This document shows positions 52,301 through 61,300 of a stretch of 64,000 bases of DNA, one piece after another (position 1 is the first letter of the stretch; every line of letters begins with the position of its first letter). This DNA is from Euwallacea fornicatus (lineage: Eukaryota > Arthropoda > Insecta > Coleoptera > Curculionidae), in assembly GCF_040115645.1 (NCBI RefSeq), contig NC_089546.1, positions 4,499,001 to 4,563,000 on the forward strand, given 5' to 3'. Position numbers and translations under genes: made by a program. Under the pieces are notes generated by a model, which ran no database searches, was not told the origin of the DNA, and saw nothing but the letters and a program-made list of their open reading frames with translations.

Positions 52301-55300
52301 AGAAAATTAAATACATTTCTCCTAAAGAATTTAAAAAAAACCGACCTTGGAAACCATCCATATATCGATTTTTGGTAAGAATAAGATTGATAGTTTTTTT
52401 TCTTTAAAACGACTACTTGAGGAACAAAATACTAAGAGGCCACTCTTTTATTAAATATTTGTAGAATATTTAAAATATATATTCGTATTAAAAAGTCAGT
52501 AGCGTCCCGCTTTTTGCATTAGAAACAAACCATTGAGCGACCTCAGCGACGCCGTTGGTGTAAGTGGAAGTAATCTGCCTACTCCCGAACATGCACATTT
52601 CTCCCGTCATAGCGTGTCCCTGATTTCATGTCCTTATCCTAAATGGTTTTTGAAATATTTAAAAAATAAAAAGAAATTAAACACTCTAGCTTGGAAACGA
52701 AACAATTTCGGATCTAACTGTATAAAATTAATTTTTTTTTCAATGAGCGCTACATCCTCTGAAAGTGTGCCGGCATGTTTATGAAACACTCTGTATATAT
52801 ATGTATGTTTGGGTAGGTTTCTTTGAAACTGCAAGGCTTCAAAACTCAATTGAGACTCCTATGCTATTATAAAAAAAAAATCATAGAATTACTTAACTTG
52901 CATTTAATTGCTGGCAATGGAAATGGTAATTGGGCAATTTGGCATAGCTCTAGGAACTTTCCCTAAAGTTTTCCGAGATTAATATTCATGGCATGCATTA
53001 CAAGGACTGAAATTGGCCGGAATTCACAATATGCGAACACCCATTGTGTTTGCCACTTCATTGATTTTACAATTAGCCGTTTTTCTTCAAATTGTATTGA
53101 AACTAGACAGAGATTTATCTTAAGCGACTGACACAGGCACATTTGTCAAACATGCTCAAGGCGGAATATAGAAGATTGAATATATAACACGCAGTGTGCA
53201 TTTCAAATGTGTTATTTAGTGACATATTGTGTGCAGATCGATAACTCACTGGTGATGAAATTGACACTTCTGGTGTTACTGACAAATGTTATTTTGGAAT
53301 GAAAATAGTTGCTTTGGTGCTTCAACCAGAAATTTGGTCAGAAAAATTGACAAAATTTTCAACGTTGGCGCATGGAAAATTTTCCAAAAAAAATTTTTCC
53401 CAAAGAGTTTCGTAAAGCAAAAAAAGGAAATGAAGTTTATTATAGCACTGAGATATGAGTGGACGCAAATTCAAATAGATCCAGAGGGTCCATTGCACCC
53501 TTTTACCCTACCTTCATTAATCTTTTTGACCACACCATCGCCATCGCCACCGGTTTGACCTCTCCTGATTTGCTGGTTTGATTTTTAAAGAACGAAGTCA
53601 CCTCGAAGGATGTTTCGCTGCCCACGAAGTGAGAAAATATTAGATTGAAAGTTAAGACCTTCAGGAGACTGGCTAACGATTGGACGAAGATCTAGAACAT
53701 CATCTACCACCTGACCAAAAACTAAACGTATCCGCGGGTCGTATACAATGGGATGAGATAATTCCATTGTGTAATTGAGATAAAACTAAAACCAACATTA
53801 CCGAAATCTAACCGAACAGCTACCGCGTTTCGCCTGATGAACTCCATTGTGCATTGGGGAGGATTAATTTGCTAAATTGTAAACAAAGAAGTTGGTATCC
53901 ATCAACGTCGTCTTTTTGCTCGGTGCTTAGAAGAACGATCGTGCACGACACATTACATTTCTCGGTGGTGAAAAAAAGTGGGAAGCACGTGAAAGGTGTT
54001 TCTAAAAAAATCGCTGTTAATACATTGTTCAATCAACGACGGTGTTGAAAGAGAAAAAATGCTGGTTTGGACTGTAGATTGCTGGCTTGATAGCTTTCAA
54101 GGTAGAAAAAATCTCACCTCCCATGGATTGGTGAATTAGCAGCCAAAGCGTTTCCACCATAGCTGGTTTTGCCCCTCCGATTTTTTAAGAGTATCGATAG
54201 AGTTTAATATAACTTCGAGGACAAGAACAGTGACGTGAGGTAAATTCACGAATTCTAACTAGATAATGTGAGAATCGACTTTATTTGAGTCACACAACAT
54301 CGACGTACAACGATGGCTTTGAGACGATTTAGGTTAAACGTTTTAAACCGTGGGACGTCGGCTTTAGGCTCCGCAACACTGACCTGACGTTGTTCCAGTG
54401 GTTGAGAAGCCGGTAACAAAAGATAAGAAGTGTTAGAAACGAACATGAATAAATTTCTATTGATGTGCATTTCTGACGTGATCGTGGTGCTGTTAATTAT
54501 TTTTCATCGATGAATTGAAACAAGATAAAGACGGATTTTGTCAATCGCCTGTACCTCCGAAACATACCTTGGAGATAGAGGTTTGACGCGCTTTCCTTGA
54601 TATGTTTGCACGTTGCAGTCCTGACCATTGAATCCAAATTTAGCATTTGATGCTTAAAGCAAATTGTTGATGGAGCTTTACATTCTCTATTATATCTCAA
54701 AATCTAAATATTGTTAATAGCAAAATTGAATATTAGATAAGTCACTGTCCTGGCTAACTCTGTTAAAGCAGTGCTCTGGGAACCTAAAGAGTCCCAGCAG
54801 ATCCTACTTCTCGCAGCTCAAAACGTTAGCCGTGGGATTCCGGCATTATAGATTAACCGGCTTTTTATTAATTCAAGTCCAATGTGGCTTATTGAATATT
54901 CAAACAAATTATAAATCGTTTAGTTCTATATTCTCCTGAAAATGTAAAGTAGAATGCTATTGATTAATTAAAAAACTACGTGATTTCCCTCACTTCGTTA
55001 TGCGATTCGTGAGCCATGGGAAACCGACTTATGACGAGGGTTTGCAACCAGGCAGCATCTAAATATTAAACGTTAAATACGTGTCAATCACCCCACCTTT
55101 ACAAAGAAGACTCTTTTGAATGTAATATGCTGCAGTACTCTGCTTAGCAACTAATAACAAATTTATTTATAAATTTGAAAAAACATTCATTTTGCACGTG
55201 ACTTGGAAGCGCAATGAACGTTCGTTGTCAATGGAGCTCGTGTATGTTACTTATTTAGTTTCCTTCAGTCAATTCACCTTTGGATGAACCATCAGAAGTC

Positions 55301-58300
55301 GATTTATAACAATAGTTTTGCATTACATAAAACGTTGTATACGATGATTTGTCGGATCCGTTGGATTTATTAGATACTAAGACATATTGAAGGCATTGCT
55401 GTTCCGAGACGCCCTATATGTTAATTGCAGATTTTGTCGGTTGAACAAATCTTTTCAATTTGGAGAGTTTCTTCCATGCCTCGGTCAAATCCATTAGCAA
55501 AAATCATTTTTAGTTTGGTTTCTAAAATTGCGACCAACTTGTGCGTTTAAAAGTTCTGTACCACTCCTATTTGAATATTATTCTTCTTAAATAAGGTCGG
55601 CATCCCACGGGACTTAGATTATTGATCAAATATGTTGCGAATACCTAGTAATTGGGCCACCTAATAAAACTGATTTTCAAATAAATTCCCTCCGTGACTC
55701 TCCTCTCCACGCCGTGACTAATGTCTTCGGTTATTGACTCCATGCCGTGGAAAAAAGACGGTTTATAACAATATGCATATGAGATCGTTGTGGTTATTGA
55801 GCCATGATGAAATTCCACTTTAACGCGCATTTATGGTTATTCATTTGGATTATGTGAGAATACATAATATGTTCGTTGAATTACTTACCTACCATCATGT
55901 ATGTCGTATTACCAGTTTGGCCAGTTACGGAATACCATTTTATTTACAAACAAATCGTATAAAAACAATTAAAAGTGTGATATTTGCCATTTACGATTTA
56001 CACCATTGAGATACTTTGGGTTACCCTCATTCATTCATTAAAAATTCATTGATTTGATTTCCACTGTTCAGTCTATTTCCAAAATCAGAAACCTCACCAC
56101 GCAAGTGAGTAAACGCTTGAAAAAGAGGATGTTGCTCACCCTGCCAACACGTGTTTCAACTTCTTGGCTTCATCAGACTTAAGGTGTTTCTTCAAAAAGG
56201 CACAGCTCCTTATGGGTTCCTCTTTTTCCCTTCCGATCTTTTTTCTAGGTACACCTGCCTTCACGAATACCCCCTCAAGCAAACGTAGCAACACTTGCCG
56301 AAGTGTCTTCGCGGACTTCAATTACGAGGATATAAAATATGACATGTATTCTTATAGTCTAAATTTATTATCTAAATAGTCAAAATGGCAATCTCTTTGT
56401 TCTTCCCCCAAAAATACCGATTTATTCACAATATTATTATTGGTTCTAGGTAGCCGGATCGATCATTGGCAAAGCTGGACAAAATATTACCAAGTTGCGG
56501 GGCAAGGTCAGTATAATATGAAAACAATGGAACTTTTTAGAGTGACGGACGTAAATGACTGTATGCATAGTATGAGCGAGCACTTTTCTTCGACGATCAT
56601 CTTATTGTGACTTCCAATGCCAATTGGTCGGGAACACACCATGCATACAGTTTTATGACTTAGCGCAAGCTTCTTGACTTTAAAATTTATTCACATCCCT
56701 AAGCAGGTTTATTCAATAACATAAAGCCTTCTTACAGATTCTTGATTAATTTAATCTAAGGCTTTCTGATAAGTCGATTTACCTATGCCTTCCTTACTGC
56801 AGGTTTCAGCTTTCTATTGTAATGTTTTAATAACCCTGCAAATAATCTCACTCATGCCCTGCGAGACTGCAAAACTAACAACTTATTTCTTGAAGCTGAC
56901 AGGGATTGAACGTCAGGAGCACCTTACCCCTGCCTGAGTAAATGTGCAATACTCAGACAGTTTGATTGCGCTCTTATCTAGTGTAATTATAGAATTGTAT
57001 CTAATTTATTTTATTCCAGTTTTTTAGTTTTTAGCCAAATATTTGATGCCCACCTTGACGGATAATCTCTTGTGTCTTTTGGAATGTGTGCGCCAGAACC
57101 GTGTTTTGCCTTATATTGCACCCTGCAGCGCCTAGAATGGACCCTGTTAATGGCAGCAGCCCCCCAAAAAAACCCTTTCTCACCCCTCCTTTTTATCCCC
57201 CTAAGCTCTGTGACTCACTAACATCGACGAAGGAGGACCCTGTGTGTGAAACCCTGCCCCCAATCACTGGAAGTCACATAGTAAAGAAAATCTATTGTCA
57301 GTGTTACCTTCAATAGGGTCCATTTGCCTTTAAAAAAAAATCTAAAACAAGCGCATGCACACTTCCAAAAAGACACGGGACAAGTCACGTGCTCGGGCCA
57401 AACTGAGAATATGTTAACTAATGTGTTCTATCCCCCATGGCCCGCCCGTGCCCACGGCCCACCGTTGCCCGCCATTTTGTTGCGCGGTTGCCACCCAACT
57501 ACCGCCATCTGTCCGTCATCACCATGAACATGAACCGCCCACCCGAACAGTACAAAGCTTCGATTACTGTCCCCGATTGTCCGGGCCCTGAACGGTAAAT
57601 GTCCAACACTATACTGTCTTTTTTATAATTGTTTTCACTACGGCTCTGGTTGCACTGCCTGCTGTCAGTTTAACTTTGTCTTTCAGATTTAACCCCACAT
57701 TGACTTTTTGGGTGGTCACTTTAAATCGAATAGTAATAAGTGGGTGGATGTCCCGAGAAGCCAATTTCGTAGGTTTTAGAGCCGTCATTGCAGGCATACG
57801 TCAAAATTGTAACATGATTTCCTTCGCATTTAGCAAATTAGCTTTATAGTAGTTTTTGTGGTAGTAAAAATTACCAAATTTATACAGGGCATCGAAAAAG
57901 TCTGGGAACCCGTTTTTGTCTAAAACCAGCATTATTTTTGAAGACATACGCTAAACTTGTTTCAACGTTGCGTACAACTGTAAAATGTGAGAACATTTAG
58001 CTGAGCTCAACACACATGACAGGGTGTCCAATATTCCGAATCATTGTCAATTTTCACTGCAACGGAAAAAACCGTAAAATTTCGAACTTGTAATATTACA
58101 TGGTATACAAATTTGGTATTACGTCTCACCCTATGACAGAAGCCAGCTTAAAAGAACCCCCGTTTTTATCGTTTGACTAAATACGAATAGTACGAGAATG
58201 AGGATGTGGACATTTGTAGAAAACTATTACTAGATCAGAGATATATTTATGAAAGGTGTTCTGGAAATTTGAAAACATTTAGACCCTTTTTAAAGAAGAT

Positions 58301-61300
58301 TTTGTTGGAATGAATCTTTGGAGCCATATGAAGGTGTCTGTAAATTTTGACAGATTTTTATACTTACATAATTTCCTCTGAAAGTATGAAAATATTTAAC
58401 TTTAGAGGGGCCAAGTTTTATTCATAATTCAATGTAAGTATGGCACATGTGACCACCGAATTCAAGAAGTTTTGACAGTTTTCAAAGCAAATAGAGGAGT
58501 AAAATTCGTGGTTTGACCCTCAGCGTTGGGTACGGCTTTCAGATTTAGATAAGAAGTTATTTTCAATGAAAAGCTTTCTAACACGGAAATACCACTTAAA
58601 CAGTAACCACCTAATAGTCACCTGTCTGCAAATTTATCTTACCTGACTACAATAGCTATCGCTTTTAAATCGTCTCTAAATGCGTAAGCAACAATATCAG
58701 TGACCACCCATAGTCGCCATTTTTCATTAGCCGTTTAATAACGCCACGCTATAATAAACGCAGCTAAGCTTTTCATAACGTAAGTAATCAAGGTATTTGA
58801 GGGAAGCTAAGGATGCTGAGAATAATGCTGAAGAATTTATGGGTTTATGAAATAATAATATGGGAATTTATGATGATTTTCCTAACCGACACGGAATTAG
58901 AAACACTGATGCCCGTAGAGCTCTCACTAACTTCTTAGTATCAGTTAGGACCCAATAATTAACTGCTGTTAACGTTAATATAACCTAGTGTCCGTATGGG
59001 CCGAGAATCTGTCCATCACACAGTCACTATGCCAAAGTTTCTATAGAACCGAACACAGTTAAAATTGACTGGAAATTGTTAATTTTGCCAAAAATAGCGC
59101 ATCTTTAACACTAACAATTAAAGCAGTTTATATATTGTACAACACCTAATAACATGTAACCTTAATATTTTTAAATATCTTGGACTATTTGCCCACGAAT
59201 TGGTACCTTATACCCCTTTTTCGACCTCACTCCCCCATGTGATGATTAGGTAAGTATGTTTTAATCTCGATAGTTAGCCCGCCTAACTTCTAGCTAAGCT
59301 TTAACCCGTGCCTGCTATATAAACCGAATAGGTGCGGTGCAACCAGCCTAAGCCGATTGTCCTTGCTATTCTTAGGTTAAAAATAACTCTGATGATGATG
59401 ATGATGATGCCCCTTTTATGGGGATGAAAAGTCGTTGAATTGTGCCAGCCATATTCCAATCCTACTTGGTTGTCGATAATTTATAATTATTTTTTATTGT
59501 ACCTCTGTGCTTCTACAGTTTGTAAAGTTTCTCGAATGAAGGGAAAACCGACTAGTCAAAGGAAATTATTTTGATGCAAGTATTAATGATATTCTAACTT
59601 ATCACTGGTTAACGAAACTCAGCAATATCTATTTGAAGAAGCTTGGAAATACGTCTAGTCGGGTTATGTACTTATGATCTACTTAGACACAGCCATCCAG
59701 GGCTTGTACTATGGAATTCCAAAATGCCTAATGTACAAATTTGGTCATATTCCCTGATAAATAAAATAAATACCTATTCTACAAGTGTTTGTTGTCAAAA
59801 TGATGAGATCCTTGTAAAAGCATACTGGCGTGTGAATGATCAACTCATACGTGGACTTTATATAGGTACAAATAATCCAAGTTTCCATTTTCCAAGAAAT
59901 TCCTCTTTTTACTTCTCACGTTTTATGAGCACCTCCAACCTCAAAGAATTGGCCGATATGTGGATATCTCAATTGGTTTGAGCCATCGAGAAGTTACTTC
60001 CTTGAATGTTGTCAAACTTCAATGCGTTACGAACCGCTTTTTTACGACGTGAAATTTCGGATCAAAATGTGTTTCGATTCGTTCTTATCTTAAAAACCAC
60101 ATGATTTTTTTGTTTCATAATGCTTTTTGATTCGAAATAACAAGTCGAACGAAACAGACCAGCGATGTGATATTCTTGCTCAAAAGTTGATCTTCAATTG
60201 CCGTTCTGTTTTGCTCTTGTTCCTGAAGGCAAGAAATCTTTTAGACCCAGAATTTCCTCCAATAAGTAAGTCATACATCTCCGCTCTGCCGGTTTTCATA
60301 TCAGGGACCCTTTAGCATTTTATTACCTTTGTTCGAGGGTTGAACTGTCTAGTCCCATGAATGGTTCCCTTAAATCAAAGCAGGTTTTAGGCACTCCTTT
60401 TCCATCATTTTCTAGAGTTTACAACAAAGTAAATGTCCATTATAAATAATTAAAACCTACTGGAACCCAAACCTTTAAGCGCTCTAAAAAGAGCATTTAG
60501 CGTTTAGCTGATCCCTTCTGTCCTAACCATTGCGCCTTGAAGACCGTTTTGGATTTAATTTATTTAAGAAAATTTCCCTTAAGTATAACGTGTCTCTAAC
60601 GTGTTAAAAAATGTAGCTGCCGTTTTTTCCTTTTTTTTTATACCCACTTATATTCACCCTTATACAGTCTGTTTCATAAAAAACGGGTGAAGCTGTAGCT
60701 CAGTTATTTGTGAACGGATTTTGATGAACTTCAAACCAAATAAAACGATATTGTTCAGGATTCTAAGTAACGGAAAAGTTGACTTTTTTACACTCAACTT
60801 CGTCTGCTACAGGTGCCAACTTCAGAATTTTAAATGGAACTCTCTCACGTTTTTTCATAGAAAGGATTTTTATGATTTTGAGTATTTATAACAAGTTAAT
60901 GTTAAAACAATCTTTAACGGAAAAAAAATTAAAAAATTTATTTCTTTGTATGCTAATACAGTGCCATGAATATTACAAAGATTTTTAACGGTTCCATATC
61001 CTCGTAAGTTGCCTTTTAAACATTTAAATTTATTATGATTAAATACTTCTCTATTCAGGAAACGGCTAGAATAATGACGTACTGCTTCACAGGAGTTGTT
61101 ATGCTTTGAAAATATCTCTCAAACACATGTGTAATTTCACTGTTCATTGTTAAACTACTACTATTGTAATACTAATAACTGTTTTTACACTTGTAAAAAA
61201 AACAAAAAGTTATGAGGAACAACGATGTTCCAATGGTTCAGGACGGTTTTACCTTATTCCTTTTCGCCGGGCCCTAATGGCCTCCACTTGTCCATGGCGC

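Larger units (their letters stand above)
49383..52795 (+). mobile_element. mariner-like element carrying a nested Tc1 copy
   Basis: The left arm (49383-about 49525) and right arm (about 52590-52795) are inverted copies. The clearest shared block is ATAAGG-GATGAAAT-AGGGACACGCTAT (49476 onward, and the complement near 52640-52605). The right end is intact (complement reads ACAGAGTGTTTCATAAACAT). The left arm lacks its outer ~60 bp, cut at the junction with the solo arm at 49382. The element's own transposase is at 51093-52157. A Tc1 relic (about 49590-50910) sits between the left arm and that gene, so it was inserted later. All inside hnRNP K intron 1. Confidence 0.75.

Noticed and set aside
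59643..59981. 112-codon plus-strand frame in hnRNP K intron 3
   Set aside because: No ATG near its beginning, no recognisable domain and no flanking splice sites in phase.
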